A DNA stretch of 64,000 nt from positions 1 to 64,000 of the forward strand of contig NZ_JBAHUQ010000008.1 in NCBI RefSeq assembly GCF_036689865.1, in the 5' to 3' direction. A program made the translations under genes and the position numbers. Positions 36,137 through 45,075 of the stretch are shown in pieces. The DNA comes from Magnetococcus sp. PR-3 (GTDB lineage Bacteria > Pseudomonadota > Magnetococcia > Magnetococcales > Magnetococcaceae). The notes under the pieces were generated by a model. That model was not told the origin of the DNA. It ran no database searches and saw nothing but the letters and a program-made list of their open reading frames with translations. The stretch's first letter is position 1, and every line of letters begins with the position of its first letter.

Positions 36137-37237
36137 TTATGCCAACAAGGCATAAAAGCGAGCTTCCATTTGATCAAGCATATGATCCAACCCAAAGTTT
36201 TCGTGGGCATCCGCATGGGCTTGATTTGCTAAGCGTTGACGGTGGGCTGGGTCTTCTCGCAAATGGGTTAACGCGTTGGCCAGTTGTTGACTGTTTTTAG
36301 GCTCAACCAACAGGCCATTATGATCATTTTTAAGAATTTCCCCAATACTCCCAGCCGGTGTTGAAACACACGGCAACCCACACGCCATAGCCTGCATAAG
36401 GGCTTGGGGCACCCCTTCATTGGCATAGGAAGGCAGGCAGAAAAGATCCATGGCCTGCAACCAAGGCACAACATCCTGCTGTTGCCCAACAAGGGTAACA
36501 TGATCTTCCAGCCCCATTTTGGGGAGCAACTTTCGATAGTGGGGTCCCATGGGTCCATCCCCAACCACCAGCAGTCGGCAATCAGGTGCTGCTAACGCTT
36601 TAAAAGCCTTAAAAAGATATTCATGACCTTTCCAGGTCCGCAACGTAGCCACAATACCAATGGTAAAGGGGGTTTCTTCAAGCCCTAGCTGCTTACGAGC
36701 CTGCTTGGCATTCGCAGGCTTGTACCGCTCAAGATCAATCCCGGTGGGGATAGCTGTTACATGATCTCTGGAGAGCCCGTTGTAATCAACCAACATGTCA
36801 CAAATCAGCTCCCCCGTCGTAATCACATGTTGACTGAGCGTGCCGTAAAGCCATTTGGTCGGTAAATTTTTTGTCACGGGAGCGGAAATGTGCCGGAGTC
36901 GGATGACAGGTATGGATCGACGGCGAAAACGTGCGGCTAAAGCGGTAAGCCAACTATCCGTTGAGCTATGGGTCACAATAATATCTGGCTCATGCTCGTT
37001 CAGCCAGCGTGCGACAGCGCTCAACCCTTTAACTCTTTTTTTATGGATGGGCAGTGGGATTGGGGTTATCCCATAGTTGGGTGCATTCTTATACAGTAAT
37101 GATTCTGGAGAACACAACACAGAGACGCGGTGGCCGCGCCCGATCAACCCTTTGGATTCGGTGAGAATACGTATTTCCTGCCCACCCCAACCCAAGGAGG
37201 CTTCGGTATGAACAATATGGAGTGACTGACGGCTCAT
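36137..37237 (-). CDS. Glycosyltransferase family 4 protein
   Basis: A 366-residue GT-B glycosyltransferase. The N-terminal Rossmann half begins LHIVHTEASLGWGGQEIRI with the glycine-rich acceptor-side loop. The C-terminal half has VATLRTWKGHEYLF, VVGDGP and the nucleotide-sugar motif YANEGVPQALMQAMACGLP, with the EX7E-like pattern altered to one clear Glu. It probably acts on a lipid-linked or surface glycan such as lipopolysaccharide; donor and acceptor are unknown. ATG 37237 is chosen because the family's first strand starts there; the longer frame to 37327 adds 30 unlikely residues. Confidence 0.85.
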   Translation of the reverse strand: MSRQSLHIVHTEASLGWGGQEIRILTESKGLIGRGHRVSVLCSPESLLYKNAPNYGITPIPLPIHKKRVKGLSAVARWLNEHEPDIIVTHSSTDSWLTALAARFRRRSIPVIRLRHISAPVTKNLPTKWLYGTLSQHVITTGELICDMLVDYNGLSRDHVTAIPTGIDLERYKPANAKQARKQLGLEETPFTIGIVATLRTWKGHEYLFKAFKALAAPDCRLLVVGDGPMGPHYRKLLPKMGLEDHVTLVGQQQDVVPWLQAMDLFCLPSYANEGVPQALMQAMACGLPCVSTPAGSIGEILKNDHNGLLVEPKNSQQLANALTHLREDPAHRQRLANQAHADAHENFGLDHMLDQMEARFYALLA

Positions 37238-37319
37238 GAACCTGAAATCCAAAAAAGAGGAATGATTCCATCTACACAGGGTCCAACTTTTCACAGTCAA
37301 GAACCAAGGAGATGGGATA

Positions 37320-37652
37320 GTGCCCAATGTAATAACACAGCCCGAAGATTTACCCCCTGCCCTTCAAGAGGCTTTTCTAAAACTACGACAAAAGACCTGT
37401 GTTCCCAGCTATATATGGCAACATATGCGCAAAGCACCTGCCCATGGTAATAGCCAGCCTCTACTCATGCGCAACAGCAGCCTAAAACGGCTGCAACCGT
37501 ATTTGGAGACCCTGCAACAGTATGGCTATATACGAGCTGTTACCACGACACCATACGCTAAAAAAAAGAGTTTCTGTATGACAACCATTGAAGGGGTAGA
37601 CCCCGCTTTTCAAACGATTGCTACTGCACTGTTTCCAACGGCCATGGTGTAA
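37320..37652 (+). CDS. Hypothetical protein, GTG start
   Basis: A 110-residue protein of unknown function. The reading starts at GTG with AAGGAGA about 8 nt upstream, which is the best ribosome-binding site here. Sequence features are SSLKRLQPYLETLQQYGYIRAV, which looks like a winged-helix tail, and a hydrophobic C-terminus. It is divergent from the glycosyltransferase gene and converges on the DUF454 gene with only 3 nt between stops. Confidence 0.55.
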   Translation: MPNVITQPEDLPPALQEAFLKLRQKTCVPSYIWQHMRKAPAHGNSQPLLMRNSSLKRLQPYLETLQQYGYIRAVTTTPYAKKKSFCMTTIEGVDPAFQTIATALFPTAMV

Positions 37653-37655
37653 GGT

Positions 37656-38042
37656 TCAAGTATCTGGAGCACGATCGGGGCGACTCCAAATATAGAGGGC
37701 CACAATGATCAGAATAATAATGACGCCAACCTTAAGCCATAAGGGTAGATAAGGCATCCATACCACCACCAGTGCACTCACCAGCATCGCACCAATAGCA
37801 GCCATTTTTGCACGGGCCGGGATCACCCCCCAGCGTTGCCAACGTTGCAGAGGGGGGCCAAACAAAGGGTGGTCGTAGAGCCAACGGTGAAGATGCTCAC
37901 TCCCTTTTGAAAAGGCCCACAAAGCCAATAACATAAAAGGGGTTGTTGGCAGTACCGGCAAAAATGCCCCAATAATACCTAACACAAAAAAGAGCCACCC
38001 CAAAAGCAGATAGAGGTGGCGGATTATGCCTCTCTGTCTCAT
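37656..38042 (-). CDS. DUF454 (YbaN-like) inner-membrane protein
   Basis: A 128-residue membrane protein with three hydrophobic segments. The family hallmark LGIIGAFLPVLPTTPFMLLALWAFSKGSE sits at about 20-50, followed by DHPLFGPPLQRW. Two further helices end at about 118. It is a small conserved inner-membrane protein whose function is not known. It lies 34 nt after the DUF1015 gene on the same strand. Confidence 0.88.
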   Translation of the reverse strand: MRQRGIIRHLYLLLGWLFFVLGIIGAFLPVLPTTPFMLLALWAFSKGSEHLHRWLYDHPLFGPPLQRWQRWGVIPARAKMAAIGAMLVSALVVVWMPYLPLWLKVGVIIILIIVALYIWSRPDRAPDT

Positions 38043-38076
38043 CCAGGGCAGCTCCCTTTAAGATAACGCAGTGACT

Positions 38077-39327
38077 TTAAAAACCTTGGGTAACCAAACC
38101 ATCGCGCAGTTTAGGCTCAAACCAAGTGGATTTGGGTGGCATGACTTGATTATCATCCGCAACAGCCATCAGCTCATCCATGGTGGTTGCATTCATGGAG
38201 AAAGCCACTGCCATATCCCCACTATCAACACGGGCCATCAATCCTTCCATACCACGAATACCACCGACAAAGTCGATCCTTGGATCACGTCGCAGATCTT
38301 CAATACCGAGGATAGGGCCCAACACATGATCACTAAGCAAGCTGACATCTAACCGCTTTGTGGGATCTTCAGGATCCGTGATTACAGATTTTAAGGTAAG
38401 CTGATACCACTGCCCAGACAAATACATACCAAAGGTACGCCGTTGGTCAGGGCTGAAAGGTGCATCCTGCTTGCTCACATCAAACGACTTTTCTAACTGT
38501 TCCATAAAGCCGTCGACAGTTAAGCCCCCTAAATCTTTAACCACACGATTGTAGTCAAGAATACGCATTTGATTATCTGGGAACAAGACCGACAGAAAGC
38601 GGTTATGGGGTGCCTCTTCCTGGTCGGTTCCCTTACCTTCTTCGACAAAACGACGGTGTACCCGGGAGGCTGCAGCGCTACGATGGTGCCCGTCTGCCAC
38701 ATAGACATGCCCCAACGCATCAAATGCTTGTGAAATCGCCTGGTTATGCGTCGCGTCTGCCGATACCCACAGCGTATGCTGAATACCGTCCGCCGCCGTA
38801 AAATCGTAGATAGGCTCATCCTGACAAATCTGCCCAACCAACGTATCGATATGAGTATTATGCCGGTAGGTCAAAAAAACAGGGCCTGAATGGGCCTGTA
38901 GACGCCAGGCAAACTCAGTTCGATCATTCTCTTTATCTGGCCGGGTGAATTCATGTTTTTTAATGCGGTTGCTGTCATAAGCTTGCACCGACGCAGCCGC
39001 GACCACCCCTGTTTGAGCCCGCCCATCCATAATCAACCGATAGATGTAGTAACAGGGGGTATCATCTTGAACCAGAACCCCTTGTTCTTTTAAAGCGGCA
39101 AAATTCTCAGCAGCTTTTTGGTAGACGCTCGCATCGTAAGGGGAGGTACCTGAAGGTAGGTTAATCTCAGCTTTAGAGACCCTTAAAAAGGAGTGAGGAT
39201 TATCCCCTGCCATCACTCGGGCCTCTTCCGAGTTTAAAACATCATAAGGAGGAGCAGCGACCTGTGAAACATGCTCAGGTGGGGGGCGCCAGCCATTAAA
39301 GGGTTGCACCAGGGCCAATTGTGACAT
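38077..39327 (-). CDS. DUF1015 family protein
   Basis: A 416-residue protein matching DUF1015: it starts with a short lead, then VAAPPYDVLNSEEAR, a middle GHHRSAAASR (seen as YVADGHHRSAAASRV), and a C-terminal region that ends shortly after a conserved hydrophobic block. The family is widespread in bacteria and lacks a settled function. The ATG at 39327 has AAGGAG upstream and is preferred to one 19 codons earlier. It is followed by DUF454. Confidence 0.87.
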   Translation of the reverse strand: MSQLALVQPFNGWRPPPEHVSQVAAPPYDVLNSEEARVMAGDNPHSFLRVSKAEINLPSGTSPYDASVYQKAAENFAALKEQGVLVQDDTPCYYIYRLIMDGRAQTGVVAAASVQAYDSNRIKKHEFTRPDKENDRTEFAWRLQAHSGPVFLTYRHNTHIDTLVGQICQDEPIYDFTAADGIQHTLWVSADATHNQAISQAFDALGHVYVADGHHRSAAASRVHRRFVEEGKGTDQEEAPHNRFLSVLFPDNQMRILDYNRVVKDLGGLTVDGFMEQLEKSFDVSKQDAPFSPDQRRTFGMYLSGQWYQLTLKSVITDPEDPTKRLDVSLLSDHVLGPILGIEDLRRDPRIDFVGGIRGMEGLMARVDSGDMAVAFSMNATTMDELMAVADDNQVMPPKSTWFEPKLRDGLVTQGF

Positions 39328-39628
39328 GAGACTGCTCCTTAACAACGCAGGATTGATGGCACTTGAAAGTGTGCTGGGATCCATTTTCTGGTCGCCATTA
39401 TGGACATCTCAGCCTCGTATCTCAAGCACTTAACCCTCAAGGCCAACCTGAAAAGAGGATTTGTCAGCCGCGCAGAGGAAGTTATCTTCTTTTTTTCCTG
39501 CAACTTCCCTTACTTAAATCCTTGAAATTCGCATTAATGCTACCTTCATCAATGGGGGATATGGCATACTCAATAAAGGTCAATGGAAATCCAAAAGAAC
39601 ACTTGCCCTCAAGGTTAACTACGGACTT

Positions 39629-40504
39629 ATGCTTCTTTCCTCCCGCTTTTCCATCAAGCCCCTTTGTGTGGCTCTTTTCGCCCTGCTCTTCACCATGGGG
39701 CCCACACTTAGCCTTGCGGTTGAACCGTTGACCCTTGGGGTTTTTCCTCGGCGAAATGCCAGTGTGACTTACACCCTATTCAGCCCACTTGCCAGTTATC
39801 TAGAAACCCATCTGGACCGCCCGGTTCGCCTGGTGACTTCCAAAGATTTCAAAAGCTTTTGGAAACATGTGGAATCGCAAAAACTGGATATCGTGCACTT
39901 TAACCAACTGCACTACCTGCGTGCCCACACACAGTTTGGCTACAATGCACTGGTCATGAATGAGGAGTTTGGCGCGGGGACAATCCGTGGGGCTCTGGTG
40001 GTTCGACGGAACACCGGCATTCACACCATTGATGATCTGCGCGGCAAAACCATCATCTTTGGTGGTGGACCTTCAGCCATGATGAGCTACGTGGTACCCA
40101 TGAACATGTTAAAAAACGCTGGGATAACCAGTAAGGATTTTAACACCCGTTTTGCTATTAACCCTCCCAATGCGGTGCTCTCGCTTGCCCACCATCAGGC
40201 TGAAGCGGCTGGTACTGGGCATGTTATTCTGGATCTACCCACTGTCAAAAAACGAATTGATACGCGTCGTTTAAAAATATTGGCACAAAGCGCTCCCCTG
40301 CCCCACTTACCATGGGCAACCCGTCAAGACATGCCAAAAGAGATACGGGATCAGCTCCGTAGCATCTTTACGACCATGAAACAGGATGAAGAGGGGCGGA
40401 TGGTACTTAAGCATGCCAGAGTGACCAACTTTATAAGCACCGATGACCAAGCCTATACCGTACACCGCGCTATTGTTAAGGAAACACTGGGAGAAGCACA
40501 CTAG
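39629..40504 (+). CDS. PhnD-like periplasmic binding protein, orphan
   Basis: A 291-residue phosphate/phosphonate-type binding protein (PhnD/type II periplasmic fold). The signal peptide is about 1-30. Then come LTLGVFPRRNASV, a LDIVHFNQLHYLRAH block and the ligand-gripping GKTIIFGGGPSAMMSYVVP, where PhnD proteins have a Ser-rich loop. No phn transport genes are near. A hybrid sensor kinase starts about 125 nt downstream on the same strand, so the protein likely feeds a sensor and does not belong to a transporter. Confidence 0.82.
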   Translation: MLLSSRFSIKPLCVALFALLFTMGPTLSLAVEPLTLGVFPRRNASVTYTLFSPLASYLETHLDRPVRLVTSKDFKSFWKHVESQKLDIVHFNQLHYLRAHTQFGYNALVMNEEFGAGTIRGALVVRRNTGIHTIDDLRGKTIIFGGGPSAMMSYVVPMNMLKNAGITSKDFNTRFAINPPNAVLSLAHHQAEAAGTGHVILDLPTVKKRIDTRRLKILAQSAPLPHLPWATRQDMPKEIRDQLRSIFTTMKQDEEGRMVLKHARVTNFISTDDQAYTVHRAIVKETLGEAH

Positions 40505-40629
40505 GGACAAGCAACACCTCTGCTCACACAGGTAGGGTTGTTATATCCTGATCAGGGGTACTTAAGGTTACCTCACCGATATCCGCACCCCTAGGTGCCC
40601 CATTAAACGTTTGATTGGATCTTACCTAC

Positions 40630-42939
40630 ATGCGTTTAGGACTCTCTACACGCTTTATCCTGTTTATCAGTTCTCTGCTATTGATCGCTTCAGTAGTGAG
40701 CAGCCTTCTGATTATTCAACTGGAAAAACGTTTCTTAAAAGATCAGTTCTCACAAAGAGCCAATGCCCTTGGACAATTTGTGGCCAATATCTCACCTGAC
40801 GCCATACTCTCATATGACTTTGTGCAGTTGGAGCATTTTGCTGAAATGCTCATGGATCAGCCTGATCTGATCCTCTCCGCTATTGTCGATCGTGGTGGCA
40901 ACCCCTTAGCTATTCACCAAAATGATCATCTTCCAGCCGCGCTACAGTTCAGCCATGAGGGATCGCTGTTTGAGATAGATGCTTTCAATAACATGCTGCA
41001 CTTCTATAAACAGCAGCCCGATGCCATATGGTTCTCTTACCCCATACGATATCAGCGCACCATGCTTGGAGAGGTGATCATTATTTTGGATCGCTCTAGC
41101 CAAGTAGAGATACAAAACACCCTTTTCACCCAGCGCATGGCTGTTTCGGGCGGAGTTATTCTCCTGGTAATTTTTTCACTCTACCTTGGGTTTAAGCGCT
41201 ATATTCTCAGCCCGATCTTAGACTTAGTTCGTGGTGCCAACCGTATTGCGCACGGTAACTATAAAGAACCCATCCCCCACACCACAGGTGCGGAGTTGAA
41301 TGAACTGACCTCCGCTGTCAACCATATGATGGAGAGCATTCAACAAAAAACGGAAGAGAACGCTAAGATCTTCCGGGCAGTAGAACACAGCCCAGCATCG
41401 GTGGTTATTACCAATGCTGAGGGTAACATTGAATATGTTAACCCTAAATTTTGCCAACTTACCGGCTACCAATCCGAAGAGATTATCGGTGAGAACCCCC
41501 GCTTTTTAAAAAGTGGGGAGATGAGCCAAGGCTTCTATAAGGATATGTGGACAACCATTACCCATGGTAAAGAGTGGCATGGTGAATTTTATAACCGCGC
41601 CAAAAATGGATCACTCTTCTGGGAAGCCGCATCCATCTCTGCCATCCGCTCTGATGAGGGGGAGATAACCCACTTTGTTGCAGTAAAGGATGACATCACC
41701 ACCAGAAAAAAATTGGAACGAGAGCTTCAACAAGCACGAGACCGCGCTGAAAGTTCCAGTCGGGCAAAAAGTGAATTCCTGGCACTGATGAGCCATGAGA
41801 TCCGTACCCCTATGAATGCCATTTTGGGGATGTCTGAACTCTTGGCAGAAAGCAGCTTGGATGATGAACAGAGTGAATTACTACACGTACAGCGTCGTGC
41901 AGCTCTGGCGCTGCTGGATCTGATCAATGATATTCTGGATCTATCCAGGGTAGAGTCTGGTCGCTTAGAGCTTGATCCCATACCGATGAATTTGCCCGAT
42001 TTTCTCCATGAAATTCGGGATCTTTTTCGACAGGAAGCAGAGAAAAAGAACCTCGCCTTATCGGTTACTTTGGAAGATGAACTGCCTGAAAACTACCATG
42101 CCGACCGCGCACGTTTACGCCAAGTTTTGATCAATCTAGTCGGTAATGCGATTAAATTCACCAAAGAAGGGGGGGTTTGGATCACCGTTGAGGCCGTTGG
42201 CCAACAGAGTGGTTTACACCAGCTCAAATTCTCAGTAACTGACAGCGGGTGTGGTATTCCTAAATCTGCCCAAGAACAAATTTTTGATCCCTTCACCCAG
42301 GCAGATGCCTATGTCACACGGCAACATGGCGGTACCGGTCTGGGGCTCACCATTAGTAAACGTTTGGTACAGCTCTTTGGTGGGCACCTAAAAGTTGAAA
42401 GTCAGGATAACCGGGGAAGTACCTTCTACTTTAATGCCAACTTACCGGCATTAAAAAATGATGTCCCCCAGAGACAATCTGAAGAGAAATTCTCTGCCCC
42501 GACCTTCAAAACTCAGCGTGATACAAACCGCCTGCCTACCATCTTGTTAGCAGAAGATATGCCTGACAATGCCCTACTGATTGAGCGCTTTTTAAAGAAA
42601 TTTCCCTGCTCATTGGATATTGTAAGCAATGGTCAACAAGCTGTTGAGCATTTCATAGGGAACAAGCCGTATGATTTGGTGTTAATGGATATGCAGATGC
42701 CCGTACTGGACGGCTATAGTGCCGTACGTGAAATCCGTGAGCACGAAGCCATGAATGATCTCCTACCAACCCCCATATTGGCCCTGACAGCACACGCCTT
42801 AAAAGGGGATGCAGACAAAAGCATGGCTGCAGGATGTGATGATCATTTGACCAAGCCCATTCGTAAAGAGGCACTATGGGCAGCCCTCTCTCGTCACCTC
42901 TCGTTTGCAGAAGCGGAGCGAGAGCCTGTACAGCCATAG
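40630..42939 (+). CDS. Hybrid histidine kinase with PAS domain
   Basis: A 769-residue inner-membrane kinase. Two transmembrane segments (about 5-28 and 175-190) enclose a small periplasmic domain, then HAMP. A PAS/PAC domain follows (IFRAVEHSPASVVITNAEG, then FYNRAKNGSLFWE). HisKA has His389 in [11 protein letters not shown] and HATPase has NAIKF and GGTGLGLTISK. The C-terminal receiver has LMDMQMPVLDGYSA and LTKPIRK. The ATG at 40630 is chosen; a TTG five codons upstream is possible. It pairs with the PhnD-like gene just upstream. No output domain is present. Confidence 0.92.
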   Translation: MRLGLSTRFILFISSLLLIASVVSSLLIIQLEKRFLKDQFSQRANALGQFVANISPDAILSYDFVQLEHFAEMLMDQPDLILSAIVDRGGNPLAIHQNDHLPAALQFSHEGSLFEIDAFNNMLHFYKQQPDAIWFSYPIRYQRTMLGEVIIILDRSSQVEIQNTLFTQRMAVSGGVILLVIFSLYLGFKRYILSPILDLVRGANRIAHGNYKEPIPHTTGAELNELTSAVNHMMESIQQKTEENAKIFRAVEHSPASVVITNAEGNIEYVNPKFCQLTGYQSEEIIGENPRFLKSGEMSQGFYKDMWTTITHGKEWHGEFYNRAKNGSLFWEAASISAIRSDEGEITHFVAVKDDITTRKKLERELQQARDRAESSSRAKSEFLALMSHEIRTPMNAILGMSELLAESSLDDEQSELLHVQRRAALALLDLINDILDLSRVESGRLELDPIPMNLPDFLHEIRDLFRQEAEKKNLALSVTLEDELPENYHADRARLRQVLINLVGNAIKFTKEGGVWITVEAVGQQSGLHQLKFSVTDSGCGIPKSAQEQIFDPFTQADAYVTRQHGGTGLGLTISKRLVQLFGGHLKVESQDNRGSTFYFNANLPALKNDVPQRQSEEKFSAPTFKTQRDTNRLPTILLAEDMPDNALLIERFLKKFPCSLDIVSNGQQAVEHFIGNKPYDLVLMDMQMPVLDGYSAVREIREHEAMNDLLPTPILALTAHALKGDADKSMAAGCDDHLTKPIRKEALWAALSRHLSFAEAEREPVQP

Positions 42940-42988
42940 TACCACTCTACGGGATATGAACCATGATAGAGCGGCGGCTCCCTTCTGT

Positions 42989-43858
42989 TTACAAGAAAGG
43001 GTTCTCCATATCTTCTAGGATTTTTTTCTTTTCCATCTGACGCTTAGCATAACTACTGCTGACATCAAAGTCTGATAAAACAGCTTGTGCCATGGACAGA
43101 CGCCTGGCTTTAACGGCAGCGCCAGTAAACTGGGAGCGGATACCACTGCTTCCATGCTTTTTGGAGACGCCGTCAAAACTACCGCCATCTTCGCTTAAGC
43201 GATAAGATTCCACCATATTAATAATCTGTTGCAGCAGAACCTCAAGTGTGCGTGGGCGGTTGGTTCGGATAAAATTGGTCAAAAAGGCCATTTTATCGCT
43301 GCTAAACGAATCTTTCTCGGCACTTTTCTCTAAACAGAGACAGACAAGATCCAAAGCTTCAGGTCGTTCCCATACGCGATCACGACCTAACATGCGTGCA
43401 TGGAACAGAGCGTCGTCTTGGGCAACCCGATTAATAATCGTTAATAGCTTTTCAGGAATAGCCCGTCCAGCCCCCAGTAAGGTTACGTAGCGTTCCAAAA
43501 CAATTTCTGGCAGATCAATAGGGCCTGTACGATCTTCGAAAGATCCAACCCCTTGTATCCCTTGAGCCAGCAAAGCCTTTACCAGCTCCTCTTGCTCTGC
43601 GTCCGTGAACCCTGCTTCAGGAAAAAAAGGTTCGCACGCAAAACAGTGTTCTTTATCTGGGGTATATAAAGGCGAGAGAAGCAGTTCGAGCTCAAACTCC
43701 TCAAGCTGTGCCAATGTTTCGTGGTCCAAAGCATCCAAAGGATGTTCCACATTAAACTGAGCGACAAGATGCCCAGCCATTTTTAAACCCAACAGGCGCT
43801 GTTCTTGCAGTTGTTGGGTAATGGTTGCTTTCAGTTGCTCCATGGATGGGGTCTGCAT
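42989..43858 (-). CDS. Hypothetical protein
   Basis: A 289-residue soluble protein I do not recognise. It is helical, with a CFACEPFF cysteine pair at about 72-75, a long Leu-rich middle and a basic C-terminus ending MENPFL. A ribosome-binding site (AAGGA) lies before the ATG. It stands alone between a kinase gene and a convergent glycosyltransferase region, with no sign of operon partners. Confidence 0.7.
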   Translation of the reverse strand: MQTPSMEQLKATITQQLQEQRLLGLKMAGHLVAQFNVEHPLDALDHETLAQLEEFELELLLSPLYTPDKEHCFACEPFFPEAGFTDAEQEELVKALLAQGIQGVGSFEDRTGPIDLPEIVLERYVTLLGAGRAIPEKLLTIINRVAQDDALFHARMLGRDRVWERPEALDLVCLCLEKSAEKDSFSSDKMAFLTNFIRTNRPRTLEVLLQQIINMVESYRLSEDGGSFDGVSKKHGSSGIRSQFTGAAVKARRLSMAQAVLSDFDVSSSYAKRQMEKKKILEDMENPFL

Positions 43859-44035
43859 AAAACCAATTCCTTAAAGCCGTATGCCCACCTGATTAGACAG
43901 GTGACAAGCACGGATTGTACGATAAATGAGGGTTACACTCCCTGTTATGGACATGTAAGGTGAAGATGAGTTCACAAAAGCTTTTCTTCAAGGTATAACC
44001 AACCGGTCCCAATCTGAGAGTAAACGTCAAACATA

Positions 44036-45073
44036 ATGACCCAAACGCCGACCATCACCGTTTTAATCAGTGCCTACAACAGCGAGCAGTATCTCACAGA
44101 AGCTGTTGAGAGCATTCTGCTGCAAACTGAGACTGATTTTGAGTGCCTACTGCTCGATGATGGTTCCAGTGATGGCACCTGGCAACTCATGCAGTCTCTC
44201 GCCAAACAGGATCACCGGGTTAATATCCATCAAAACCCCAAAAATATAGGCCTAACCCAAACCCTAAACCGTGGTTTAAAGATGGCCAGAGGTCGGTTTA
44301 TTGCACGACTGGATGCCGATGATGTCGCCCTCCCCCAACGCTTGGCGTTGCAACGGCACTACTTGGAAAACACCCCGCATATTGATGTAGTTGGGGGGGG
44401 AATTGCCTGTTTTATTGATGAACAGAGCACCCCATTAGCTAAACCCCCTGAGCGGCCAACCATCGACCCTTGGATGATTGATTGGCAAACCCGGCTCCGT
44501 TCCGTCATGATCCACCCTGCAGTCATGTTCAGAAAGCAGGTTATTTTAGAGCTGGGTGGATACGACAGCAACTATACCTACAGCCAAGATTTTGAGTTAT
44601 GGGGGCGCCCTGCATTACAGGGGCGCATGAGCAATCTCTCTGAGTCTGTTATACAAAGCCGTCAGATTGCCTCACAAATTAGCCTAAAACATAAACAGAC
44701 CCAGCAACAGTTGGCCTATACCATCGGTCAGCGCAATTTAACCCCTTATTGGCCCAGCAATACCCCACCAACGCTGGAAGAGATTGAGCGGTTACGTTTT
44801 TTAACCCAGTTTATTCCCCAAACCTATAACCCAAAAGATTTTCATTTGGCCCTCATGTTGATCCAAAGCTTTCAGCACTTTTGCCGTGCACACCCAGGCC
44901 CCACTCATGTGATGAAACAAGCACGCCATAAGTTGGCCACACAGCTTCTCTCCATTATCCCCCTCAGTCAGCTACATGATGCATGGCAGGTGGGGTTATT
45001 ACCTGCTCTTTTCAAGCTGGCTCCCATGCCATGTATGCGCCTTGGCTTAAACCGAATGTTGAAACGTTTTTAA
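44036..45073 (+). CDS. Glycosyltransferase family 2 protein
   Basis: A 345-residue GT-A enzyme. It begins TVLISAYNSEQYLTEAVESI with the nucleotide-binding DDGSSDGT; the metal-binding DXD motif is in RLDADD. The C-terminal 120 residues are helical and not conserved. It probably adds a sugar to a surface glycan; donor unknown. An 8-G run lies in codons for VVGGGI (near 44392), a possible slippage site. It converges on the acyl-ACP synthetase gene with 2 nt between stops. Confidence 0.85.
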   Translation: MTQTPTITVLISAYNSEQYLTEAVESILLQTETDFECLLLDDGSSDGTWQLMQSLAKQDHRVNIHQNPKNIGLTQTLNRGLKMARGRFIARLDADDVALPQRLALQRHYLENTPHIDVVGGGIACFIDEQSTPLAKPPERPTIDPWMIDWQTRLRSVMIHPAVMFRKQVILELGGYDSNYTYSQDFELWGRPALQGRMSNLSESVIQSRQIASQISLKHKQTQQQLAYTIGQRNLTPYWPSNTPPTLEEIERLRFLTQFIPQTYNPKDFHLALMLIQSFQHFCRAHPGPTHVMKQARHKLATQLLSIIPLSQLHDAWQVGLLPALFKLAPMPCMRLGLNRMLKRF

Positions 45074-45075
45074 CG

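Noticed and set aside
36137-45073. A surface-polysaccharide gene cluster
   Set aside because: Only two isolated glycosyltransferases occur, 7 kb apart and in different contexts, without flippase, polymerase or sugar-nucleotide genes.
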